Assembly (NCBI GenBank): GCA_035622995.1
Contig: DASPUI010000158.1
Location: 1 to 64,000 of the forward strand
DNA: 64,000 bases
Reading direction: 5' to 3'
Origin: DASPUI01 sp035622995
GTDB lineage: Bacteria > Verrucomicrobiota > Verrucomicrobiia > Chthoniobacterales > UBA10450
The notes under the pieces were generated by a model. It was not told where the DNA came from, made no database searches, and saw nothing but the letters and a program-made list of their open reading frames with translations. The number at the start of each line of letters is the position of its first letter. Position 1 is the stretch's first letter. The position numbers and the translations under genes are program-made. Positions 24,086-31,712 of the stretch are shown one piece after another.

Positions 24086-25054
24086 TCAGTCGCCGATTAG
24101 TTCACAAAACTTTTCCAAATCGATATTCCCTCCGGAAACGATGGCAACGATCGGGCCGCTGCCTGCTTTTCCAGTCAGCGCGGCCGCGACCGACAACGCT
24201 CCCGCGCCCTCGGAAATGATCCGGGCCTTTTCCGCCATCAGACGCATCGCCCTTTTTGTCTCCTCCAAACTGACAACCAAACAATCATCGACGATCGATT
24301 TCATTCGTTCCCACATGCGCGGGAACATGCTTTGACCTCCGGCGCCATCTACAAAAGACGCTTTCCAATTTTCGAAAACTTGAGGCGAACCCTTTCGAAA
24401 CGAGAGCGCGGCGGGCGCGGCTGTTTCCGGTTCGACGCCGAAGACTTTCACGCTCGGCTTCAGCGCCTTGATCGCGCTGCCAACGCCGGTGATCAATCCG
24501 CCGCCGCCGATGGCGGCGACCACGGCCAAGGTCTCCGGCAAGTCCTCCAAAATTTCCAGTCCCATGGTTCCGTGACCGGCGATGAAATTGTCATCGTCGA
24601 ACGGATGAATGAAGGTTCCTTCGATTCCGGGAAACGCACGCTCATCAAGTGCTTTCCAGGCAAGATCGTAAGATACTGGAAAGAGCTTTGCGCCGAGCGC
24701 GCGCATCCGATCGATCTTCGCTTGCGGTGCGGTTTCAATGGCCACCACGCTGCACGGCACGCCGGCATGTAGCGCAGCATAGGCAACACCCTGTCCTGCG
24801 TTGCCGGCGCTGATTGTCCAGACGCCGCGTTTGCGGTCTGCTTCCGACAGCATCGCGACGGCGTTGGCCGCGCCACGCAATTTGTAAGCATTGATCGGCT
24901 GCAAATTTTCGAGTTTGAGTCGGATGTCCGGAAGACTGGGCCCTAGTTCGAGGCGAATCAGCGGGGTGCGGACAATTGTTTTCGCGATCCGCTCGCGGGC
25001 CTGTTCGATTTCGTCCAGAGAAACCGGCCGAACCGGTTTGAGCGCTGCAGACAT
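24086..25054 (-). CDS. threonine/serine dehydratase family PLP enzyme
   Basis: Start taken at ATG 25054 (MSAALKPVRPVSLDEIEQA), giving 322 residues. RTPLIRLELG, LENLQPINAYKLRGAANA (PLP Lys), SAGNAGQGVAYAA (phosphate and substrate Asn), AAIGGGGLITGVGSAIK (phosphate loop) and VAIVSGGNIDLEKF mark the fold-type II threonine dehydratase/serine racemase group. The regulatory ACT domain of biosynthetic IlvA is absent, so it is a catabolic-type threonine/serine deaminase or a racemase. It follows the HIT gene by 10 bases in the same direction, an apparent operon with the HIT protein. Confidence 0.88.
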   Translation of the reverse strand: MSAALKPVRPVSLDEIEQARERIAKTIVRTPLIRLELGPSLPDIRLKLENLQPINAYKLRGAANAVAMLSEADRKRGVWTISAGNAGQGVAYAALHAGVPCSVVAIETAPQAKIDRMRALGAKLFPVSYDLAWKALDERAFPGIEGTFIHPFDDDNFIAGHGTMGLEILEDLPETLAVVAAIGGGGLITGVGSAIKALKPSVKVFGVEPETAAPAALSFRKGSPQVFENWKASFVDGAGGQSMFPRMWERMKSIVDDCLVVSLEETKRAMRLMAEKARIISEGAGALSVAAALTGKAGSGPIVAIVSGGNIDLEKFCELIGD

Positions 25055-25064
25055 AACGCCGATA

Positions 25065-25403
25065 TTAGCCGGGGGGCCAGGCAAGCGCACGTTTGCCTAA
25101 CAAGTGGACATGCAAATGCGGAACGCTTTCACCTGCATCCGGCCCGCTATTTATCACCACGCGGTAACCGCTTTCTTCGATGCCTAGTTTTTTCGCCAAA
25201 TCGCGCGCGACCAGCAATAGCCTTCCCAATGTCGCTTGATCCGCCTCGGATGCATCGCGCAAACGGGGAATCGCCTTTTTTGGAACAATCAAAACGTGCA
25301 CCGGCGCCTGGGGATTGACGTCGTGAAATGCGATGGCGTCGGCATCCTCCCAAATAATTTTGGCCGGAATTTCCCGGGCGATGATTTTCTCGAAAATGGT
25401 CAT
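25065..25403 (-). CDS. HIT family protein (HINT-type nucleotide phosphoramidase)
   Basis: This 112-residue protein starts MTIFEKIIAREIPAKIIWEDADAIAFHD and has the histidine triad PHLHVHLLGKR near its C-terminus (HxHxH followed by hydrophobic residues). The preceding ESGYRVVINSGPDAGESV is typical of the HINT/PKCI-like branch, which hydrolyses AMP-amino acid phosphoramidates. It is a cytoplasmic dimer by homology. It has no signal peptide. The gene sits between an unknown gene and the dehydratase on the same strand. A GCCTAACAA word (25095) lies just before the stop. Confidence 0.93.
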   Translation of the reverse strand: MTIFEKIIAREIPAKIIWEDADAIAFHDVNPQAPVHVLIVPKKAIPRLRDASEADQATLGRLLLVARDLAKKLGIEESGYRVVINSGPDAGESVPHLHVHLLGKRALAWPPG

Positions 25404-25415
25404 GACCCGGGACGT

Positions 25416-25976
25416 TCAGCGCAGCTCGCACTTCAGCCGTTCGACCGTCGTCGCCCAGCTTAACTTCTCGCGAATAAAACAGACGATTTCTTCGCGGAGC
25501 GGATCGCAGGCGCGCGTCCAGAGGCGAGCGCCACGCAAATGCTTTACGCAGGCTTGTAATGAGCAGAGATGCAGGTTGTCCACGCCCGTTTCGAGTAAAA
25601 GCTGAATCCGTTTCTCAAGCAAATCGAAGAACGCGAGCTCATAACCTGTGCCCGCTTGATACGCGATATCGAGCAGCGAAATAGAGATCGGCGGAGGCGC
25701 GGGCGAAAAGAACGGAACGATTTCCTTGTAGCCAATCACTTTCAGCACATAGCGGACGGTTTGCGAAAGTTGACTGAAGGCGACCACATTTTCATCGGTT
25801 CGCAGCCGCAAGTAAAATGCGATGCTCTCGGTTACGTGTTCGGTGAGCCACCAGCTCGGATAACCGGCCTGATCAGCCGCACGATTGATCGCAGCATGCA
25901 GCCAATCGCGATTGAACTCGAAAAGCTGGCCCGATTCGCACCGGAGGTAGGGAAATTCTTCTTTAAACGCGACCAT
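25416..25976 (-). CDS. conserved hypothetical protein, overlaps nrdR
   Basis: Start taken at ATG 25974-25976 (MVAFKEEFPYLRCESGQLFEF), which lies inside the 3' end of nrdR, a 14-base overlap; 186 residues result. The protein is soluble and mostly helical: WLHAAINRAADQAGYPSWWLTEHVTESIAFYLRL, VVAFSQLSQTVRYVLKVIGYKEI, then SISLLDIAYQAGTGYELAFFDLLEKRIQLLLETG and a C-terminal Cys/Arg-rich stretch. I recognise no catalytic motif or named domain. The overlap with nrdR implies coupled translation and suggests a role with the NrdR regulator in deoxynucleotide control, which is only inference. Confidence 0.7.
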   Translation of the reverse strand: MVAFKEEFPYLRCESGQLFEFNRDWLHAAINRAADQAGYPSWWLTEHVTESIAFYLRLRTDENVVAFSQLSQTVRYVLKVIGYKEIVPFFSPAPPPISISLLDIAYQAGTGYELAFFDLLEKRIQLLLETGVDNLHLCSLQACVKHLRGARLWTRACDPLREEIVCFIREKLSWATTVERLKCELR

Positions 25977-26526
25977 TTTTTTTGGTTGAGTTTTTGACCG
26001 GAGCAGCGTCTGCGACTGCCGGTTCAGGTTCGACCGCGCCTGGCGGAAATAGCTCGCGTTGCGCGGCATTTGTTTTTACCCGACGACCAAGCGCGTGAAT
26101 CGCATCAACAAATTCGTCCACGTCACTGAAATGCCGATGAATCGAGGCATAGCGCAAGTACGCCACCTCGTCCAAATCGCGCAATTTCTCGAGCACTTTC
26201 GTGCCAATTTGCGATGAGGTAACTTCCCGACCGCTCGTCTCAAGATCGTGGATCATTTCATCGACCGCTTGTTCCAGAGCCACCAGACTAACCGACCGTT
26301 TTTCAAACGCCTTTGCCACGCTGCTGACCAGCTTGCGACGATCGAACGGCTCGTGAGTGCGGTCGCGCTTAATCACGCGCAAATCGGAGCGCTCGATTTC
26401 TTCGTAAGTCGTGAAGCGATAACCGCAGCCGATACATTCGCGCCGACGCCGGATGCTTGAACTGTCCCGAGATTGGCGGGAATCGATCACCTTATCATCA
26501 CGCGAGCCGCACTTGGGGCAACGCAT
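25963..26526 (-). CDS. nrdR: transcriptional repressor NrdR
   Basis: This 187-residue protein starts MRCPKCGSRDDKVIDSRQSRDSSSIRRRREC, giving a zinc ribbon with CxxC pairs (Cys3, Cys6; ECIGCGYRF). An ATP-cone domain follows: LRVIKRDRTHEPFDRRKLVSSVAKAFEKR...YLRYASIHRHFSDVDEFVDAI. NrdR binds dATP/ATP and represses ribonucleotide reductase genes at NrdR boxes. A low-complexity Ala/Pro/Lys tail follows (EPEPAVADAAPVKNSTKKNGRV), longer than in E. coli NrdR. No nrd genes are in the window. The downstream unknown gene begins inside its end. Confidence 0.96.
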   Translation of the reverse strand: MRCPKCGSRDDKVIDSRQSRDSSSIRRRRECIGCGYRFTTYEEIERSDLRVIKRDRTHEPFDRRKLVSSVAKAFEKRSVSLVALEQAVDEMIHDLETSGREVTSSQIGTKVLEKLRDLDEVAYLRYASIHRHFSDVDEFVDAIHALGRRVKTNAAQRELFPPGAVEPEPAVADAAPVKNSTKKNGRV

Positions 26527-26658
26527 AGTGTTGGGGACTGAATAGCACACAACAAATTGTGGCGTCAACCATCTTTCGAAAAACTTTCCACCACCCGCGC
26601 GGCCGCGTTTGCCGCTTGATTAATCGAGATAATTAAATCCAATCTCGCGTTAGGTTGG

Positions 26659-28194
26659 ATGCTGACGTCTAAAATCAAATCCGCGCGGCTAATCGATCTC
26701 TTGTGCCTGGCGCTTCTGCTTTCGTTCGCGATTATCATTGCATACCCGCGCTGGCGCGCCTGGATCGATTGGCGGGACGAAGGGTTGCTGGCTTACGGCG
26801 CGGTCCGCGTGATGACTGGCGAAATTCCCCATCGCGATTTCGTCAGCCTGCAGCCGCCGTTGTCCTATTACACCAGCGCCGCCGTCTTCAAGGTTTTCGG
26901 GACTTCGCTTCTCTCGCTTCGGGTTTTTGGATTATCGATCTTTCTACTTCTGCCGCTCCTAATTTACTCAACCGGTCGCAACTTCATCGGACCGATCCTT
27001 TGCTTCGCCGCCGCTGCGTCTGCGTGCGTCCTCGGCCTTCCATATTTTCGTTTTGTTCCGTTCGCGGTCTGGCAGGGAATTACAGTTTCGTTCGCGGCCG
27101 CGCTGCTTTTTATTCCGGCACTCTCGAAGCGACAATGGCTCGCTTTTCCAGCCGGCCTGCTCAGTGCGATTTCACTTTTCTTACGGCAGGACCAGGCGGT
27201 CTACACCGCAATCGCGATCTTCGTTCTGGTAGTCGCCACGAGTTTTACCGGTTCGGTTCCGCGTAATAATTTGCAACGCGCGTTGCTTCTCTGGCTGGCC
27301 GGGATCGCGATTGTTTCGATTCCATTGGTTGTCGTCTGGTGGCGAATCGGAGCGCTTCCGGAAATGTTTCGGCAGCTCATTGTTTTTCCTTTTGCCACTT
27401 ATCGCAAAACCAGCGCCCTGCCGTTTCCAATTTTGTTCGGGCAAAGGTCGTGTCTGGATGCTGCCACCGCGCTTTTGTTTTACCTTCCACCGTTGGTGCA
27501 GGCGATCGGCTCGCTTTATATCGTGCGATCGATTATTCGCCGGCGATTTCGTCTTCGCGAAGCTATCTTGACCTTTTTTGTCGTTTGGTCGGCACTCTTC
27601 TATTTCCAAGTACTGGTTCGATCCGACCTGACCCATCTGCTGATCACATTGCCGCCATTTTTCCTTCTCACCGCATTCGGTTGGTCGATCGTGCGCGAAA
27701 AAATCACCCATCGCCGAACCGTCGAGATGGTCTTATCAGTTTCGCTATCAATCTTCATCGCCTTGTTTCTATGGATTCTGAGGCCGGTGTTGCTGCCCGA
27801 TATGTCGCAGGCAACCGAGCTTTTGAATCTAAAACGCGGAGGCGTTCGCGTCGCGAAAGCTCCCGTCATTGCAAACCTCTTCCAAAGTTTGCAAACCGCT
27901 GTTCCGCCAAACCGCTCGATTCTGGCGTTGCCTTATCAGCCGATGTTTTATTTTTTGGCGGAACGCAGAAATCCAACTCGATGGAATTATTTATGGCCGG
28001 GCGACCAAACCGCGCGCGATTACGAGAATTTAATCGCGCAAGCAGAACGCGATCCTCCCGCCGTTGTCTTGCTTTCGGAACGACGCGCAGTCGCCACGTT
28101 TGCGCCGACCATTCTGGGTTACATCGAAGCGCATTACGATCTCACCGACACAGTCGGCGATATTAACGTTTACGTTCGTCGCGAATCGAACTAG
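26659..28194 (+). CDS. GT39-type membrane glycosyltransferase-like protein
   Basis: This 511-residue protein has about ten membrane helices. Features of the ArnT/PMT (GT39) group are IDWRDEGLLAYGAVRVMTGEIPHRDFVSLQPPLSYY, where Asp-Glu in the first loop acts as catalytic base in the family, and LFLRQDQAVYTA in a later loop. The C-terminal soluble part (ILALPYQPMFYFLAERRNPTRWNYLWPGDQ) is typical of similar proteins. A polyprenyl-phosphate sugar donor is expected. The acceptor is unknown. It overlaps the convergent MFS gene by four bases (CTAG at 28191-28194). Confidence 0.8.
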   Translation: MLTSKIKSARLIDLLCLALLLSFAIIIAYPRWRAWIDWRDEGLLAYGAVRVMTGEIPHRDFVSLQPPLSYYTSAAVFKVFGTSLLSLRVFGLSIFLLLPLLIYSTGRNFIGPILCFAAAASACVLGLPYFRFVPFAVWQGITVSFAAALLFIPALSKRQWLAFPAGLLSAISLFLRQDQAVYTAIAIFVLVVATSFTGSVPRNNLQRALLLWLAGIAIVSIPLVVVWWRIGALPEMFRQLIVFPFATYRKTSALPFPILFGQRSCLDAATALLFYLPPLVQAIGSLYIVRSIIRRRFRLREAILTFFVVWSALFYFQVLVRSDLTHLLITLPPFFLLTAFGWSIVREKITHRRTVEMVLSVSLSIFIALFLWILRPVLLPDMSQATELLNLKRGGVRVAKAPVIANLFQSLQTAVPPNRSILALPYQPMFYFLAERRNPTRWNYLWPGDQTARDYENLIAQAERDPPAVVLLSERRAVATFAPTILGYIEAHYDLTDTVGDINVYVRRESN

Positions 28195-29504
28195 GCAGTG
28201 ATTTGTTTTTCGTCGGGCGCAGCCTGAACCGCAGCGGTATCGGCCCCGAGATATTTGGCTCCGAACAGCCAGACCAGGCCCGATGCCAGAATAATTCCCG
28301 AGACGAATACGAATGCGATGCGGATGTTCCAATGATCGCCGATGAATCCGAGCATCCAAAACGCCTGGACGTCGCCTAACAAATGGATGATCAAAATATT
28401 CATTGCGAACGCGGTGGCGCGGACGATCGGCCGTGAAACGTTCGCCAGCGCCGTGTTCGAAGGCCCGGTGTTCAAAAATAAAAAGAAGATTGCGACAAAC
28501 ATCCCGATCCACGCGGCCGGAAACGGAAGAAAGAGAGTGATGACAAAAATTGGACAAGTAATCAGCATCCCGATTCCAGAAACCCAGAAATCGGATCCCG
28601 GAAAACGCGGCCGCAATTTGTCGGCAACCACCCCGCCGAGCAGTGTCGAGGTCAGCCCTGCAACCACAGTTATCAATCCGAAAATCGTCAGAGAATTGCC
28701 CGGATCTTGATTTCGAAACTTCAAATAAGCTGCCATCCAATATCCCAATCCGCCCGCTGCGAATGTCATGAGCGTTTGGGCGATGCAATTAATGAGGTAC
28801 GAACGCGTGCTGAATAGTTTTAGATAATCGCCGAGCCTGCGCTTGGATGATTTTTGCACCAAATGGTGAGCCGAGACACGCGGGTCGCGCTGAGAAAAAC
28901 AGGCGAGACCAAGCAGCAAACCGGGCACTACCAGAACGTAGAATGCCCAGCGCCATCCAAAGTGACTGCCAATTTGCCCTCCCAGCACATAGCCCAGCGC
29001 GCTGCCGACCGGGATTGCTGCGCAAAACATGGCCATAATGCGGCCGCGCCTCTCGAGAGGAAATAAATCGGATAAAATGGTTGGCGCGGCCGGACCGTAA
29101 CCGCCTTCGCCGATTCCAACACAGATTCGCGTAGCGAACAGAATTCCAAAGCTCGTCGCCAGCCCGGAACCGCCGGTTGCCAGACTCCACAAAATTACTG
29201 CAACACCGACAATCACCCACCGGGAGAGTCGGTCGGCTAAAAATCCAAGCAACGGTGCGCTGAGCATGTATGTAACCAAGAATGCCGATCCGAGGAGACC
29301 AGTTTGCGTCATCGCGGTCGGGTCGTCAGGGGCAAAAAAAGTGGCGCGAATATCGGGTTCAACCGCAGCCAGAACCTGACGATCCATGTAATTGAACAGA
29401 TTGATTGTGAGAAGAAGCAACAATGCGCCGCTGGCAGCACGAGCGGCACCCTCCTTCGTCGACAATTGCCGATTGCCGGGCACTGTTCCGGGGTTGTAAT
29501 TCAT
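28191..29504 (-). CDS. MFS transporter, Spinster-like
   Basis: This 437-residue protein has about 12 membrane helices. INLFNYMDRQVLAAVEPDIRATF and FLVTYMLSAPLLGFLADRLSRW (MFS motif A) at about 32-105 and ICVGIGEGGYGPAAPTILSDLFPLERRGRIMA match the Spinster/sphingolipid-transporter branch, whose animal members export lysophospholipids and sphingosine-1-phosphate. Its start codon is four bases from that of the divergent Aas-like gene. In E. coli the lysophospholipid flippase gene lplT neighbours aas, so a lysolipid or fatty-acid-linked substrate is a reasonable inference. Many Spinster-like bacterial proteins have unknown cargo. Confidence 0.85.
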   Translation of the reverse strand: MNYNPGTVPGNRQLSTKEGAARAASGALLLLLTINLFNYMDRQVLAAVEPDIRATFFAPDDPTAMTQTGLLGSAFLVTYMLSAPLLGFLADRLSRWVIVGVAVILWSLATGGSGLATSFGILFATRICVGIGEGGYGPAAPTILSDLFPLERRGRIMAMFCAAIPVGSALGYVLGGQIGSHFGWRWAFYVLVVPGLLLGLACFSQRDPRVSAHHLVQKSSKRRLGDYLKLFSTRSYLINCIAQTLMTFAAGGLGYWMAAYLKFRNQDPGNSLTIFGLITVVAGLTSTLLGGVVADKLRPRFPGSDFWVSGIGMLITCPIFVITLFLPFPAAWIGMFVAIFFLFLNTGPSNTALANVSRPIVRATAFAMNILIIHLLGDVQAFWMLGFIGDHWNIRIAFVFVSGIILASGLVWLFGAKYLGADTAAVQAAPDEKQITA

Positions 29505-29508
29505 ACAC

Positions 29509-31707
29509 GTGACTGATTCCGCATTTGGCCGGCGCCTGTTTTATTTCTTGGGCTGCTTGATCGCGCGAATCGTCTATCGAGTCAGCGCGTTCGGTCAAGA
29601 ACGATTGCCGCCCGGCGGCCTCCTACTTCTGCCCAATCATATCTCATTCGTCGATGCGATCGTACTGCAACTCGCATGCCCCCGACCCATTCGCTACGTG
29701 GTTGATCAAGAATTTTATCAGAAACCATATCTGCAGCCATTTTTGCGACTCATTGGCTGCATTCCAATCGACATCCGCCATTCGCGCTCTGCGATTCGTG
29801 CCGCGACAGAACAAATTGCAGCGGGTGAGATCGTTTGCCTTTTCCCGGAGGGACAATTGACTCGCTCCGGCACCCTGTTGCGTCTTCGTCGCGGTTATGA
29901 ACTGATCGCTCATCACGCAAGTGCGCCGGTGGTACCGGTCTGGCTCGACCAGCTCTGGGGCTCAATCTTTTCATTTCAAGGCGGAAAATTTTTTCGGAAA
30001 TTTCCAAGGCGAATTCCGTATCCTGTAACCGTCGCGTTTGGAAACCCGCTCTCACCCGACTCAGCAGACCTTGCCACCGTTCGCGAAGAACTCCTCAAGC
30101 TCGGCGAGTTTTGTTTCAGCCGGCGGGCTTCGTTAGACCGGCATCTGGCCGAAGTGTGTCTCCGCGGGCTCAAACGTCGCCGTTTTGCGACAGCAGTTGT
30201 GGACGGAATCGATCACAGCAAATTGCAGCGCGCGAAATTGTTGGGTGCAGCCGCGGCTTTGAGCCGATTTCTACGGAGAAATTTTCCGGACGGACGAATC
30301 GCTATCGTTTTACCCGCCGGCAAAGGTGCGGTCGTTGCGAACCTGGCGGTGGCACTTGCGGGCAAAGTCCCGGTCGGCTTGAACTTCACCATCGGGCGTG
30401 CGGCGAACGAATCGTGCATCAAGCGCGCGAACATCCGGGTCACAATCTCAGCATCGGCATTCATGGAACGGGTGAAAGATTTTCCGTGGCCGGAAACAGT
30501 TCTGCAGCTCGACCAAATTCTTCCGGGCCTAAAACGGCAAATCTTCTTTTGGTGGATGATGTCGATCTTTGCGCCGGCACGTTTGCTTTCGCGCTTGCTT
30601 GAGATTCCGAAAGTCGGCGGCCACCAGGAAGCGGTCCTCCTTTTCACCAGTGGCAGTTCGGGTGAACCCAAAGGCGTGGTCCTTAGCCATCGCAACATTC
30701 TGGGCAACGTCGAACAATTCAATGTGCTGCTCGATGCCACCAAAAGCGACGCCATTCTCGCATCCCTTCCGTTTTTTCACAGCTTCGGGTCGACCGTCAC
30801 CCTCTGGTATCCCATGGTCGAAAGTGTGCGGATTGTTACGACTCCGAATCCGCTGGAGTCGGGCAAAAACGCGGCTCTCATTGAGAAGTACAAGGTCACG
30901 TTGTTGCTGGCCGCGCCGACTTTTTTGCGCGGCTACCTGCGCAAAGCCGAGCCTCAGCAATTCTGCACTCTCCGCCTCATCATTACCGGCGCCGAAAAAC
31001 TCCCGCTCGATCTCGCAGAAACATTCGAGAAGAAGTTCGGTCAGCATGTCTTCGAAGGGTACGGCCTAACCGAGACCGCACCGGTCGTGAGTACGAATTT
31101 GCCGGATCCATCACCTAGAAAACCCGGCGAACAAGTGCAACCGTCGAGCCGGATCGGATCGGTTGGGAAAATGGCGCCGGGAATTGCAGCTGAAATTCGC
31201 GAACCTGAAACCGATCATAAACTCTCGCTGCACGACACCGGAATGCTTTGGTTGCGCGGCCCGAATATTTTCGAAGGCTATTTGAACGATCCCAAGCGTA
31301 CAACGGACGTGTTGCGCGACGGCTGGTTTAAAACAGGCGACATGGGCCGCTTTGATGAAGACGGATTTCTTTATATCGAAGGACGGCTCTCCCGTTTCTC
31401 GAAAATCGGCGGCGAGATGGTACCGCACGAGCTGGTCGAACACAAAATTGTCGATCTTCTCGGCTTGTCTGCGAGTGATTCGCGCCCGGTCGCGATTGTT
31501 GGCGTTCTCGACGAAACGAAAGGCGAAGCGCTGGTTTTGTTGAGCTCGGTCGATATCGAGCTTGCCGATCTGCGCGAAAAGCTGCGCGGCGTCGGAATGC
31601 CGAATTTGTGGATCCCCAAACAGGTTTTGCGAGTCGAGGCAGTTCCGGTGCTGGCTTCCGGAAAGCTCGATCTCAAGAAATGCAACGAGCTCGTCGCAGA
31701 AGAATAA
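29509..31707 (+). CDS. aas: bifunctional acyltransferase / acyl-ACP synthetase, Aas-like
   Basis: This 732-residue two-domain protein has the length and order of E. coli Aas (719 residues). Residues 1-210 form a PlsC-type acyltransferase with LPNHISFVD (His44xxxxAsp49) and VCLFPEGQLTRSG. Residues ~230-732 form an acyl-adenylate synthetase with LFTSGSSGEPKGVVLSHRN (about 378-396), YGLTETAPVVS and DGWFKTGDMGRFDEDGFLYIEGRLSRFSKIGGEMV. In E. coli such a protein re-acylates lysophosphatidylethanolamine using fatty acid activated on ACP. GTG start, with only four bases to the MFS start on the other strand. The next gene, also with a PlsC domain, follows five bases after the stop. Confidence 0.9.
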   Translation: MTDSAFGRRLFYFLGCLIARIVYRVSAFGQERLPPGGLLLLPNHISFVDAIVLQLACPRPIRYVVDQEFYQKPYLQPFLRLIGCIPIDIRHSRSAIRAATEQIAAGEIVCLFPEGQLTRSGTLLRLRRGYELIAHHASAPVVPVWLDQLWGSIFSFQGGKFFRKFPRRIPYPVTVAFGNPLSPDSADLATVREELLKLGEFCFSRRASLDRHLAEVCLRGLKRRRFATAVVDGIDHSKLQRAKLLGAAAALSRFLRRNFPDGRIAIVLPAGKGAVVANLAVALAGKVPVGLNFTIGRAANESCIKRANIRVTISASAFMERVKDFPWPETVLQLDQILPGLKRQIFFWWMMSIFAPARLLSRLLEIPKVGGHQEAVLLFTSGSSGEPKGVVLSHRNILGNVEQFNVLLDATKSDAILASLPFFHSFGSTVTLWYPMVESVRIVTTPNPLESGKNAALIEKYKVTLLLAAPTFLRGYLRKAEPQQFCTLRLIITGAEKLPLDLAETFEKKFGQHVFEGYGLTETAPVVSTNLPDPSPRKPGEQVQPSSRIGSVGKMAPGIAAEIREPETDHKLSLHDTGMLWLRGPNIFEGYLNDPKRTTDVLRDGWFKTGDMGRFDEDGFLYIEGRLSRFSKIGGEMVPHELVEHKIVDLLGLSASDSRPVAIVGVLDETKGEALVLLSSVDIELADLREKLRGVGMPNLWIPKQVLRVEAVPVLASGKLDLKKCNELVAEE

Positions 31708-31712
31708 TCTCG

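Noticed and set aside
27339..28166. 275-codon plus-strand frame within the GT39-like gene
   Set aside because: A +1-frame shadow of a conserved membrane protein, Arg/Ser-rich with no recognisable features.
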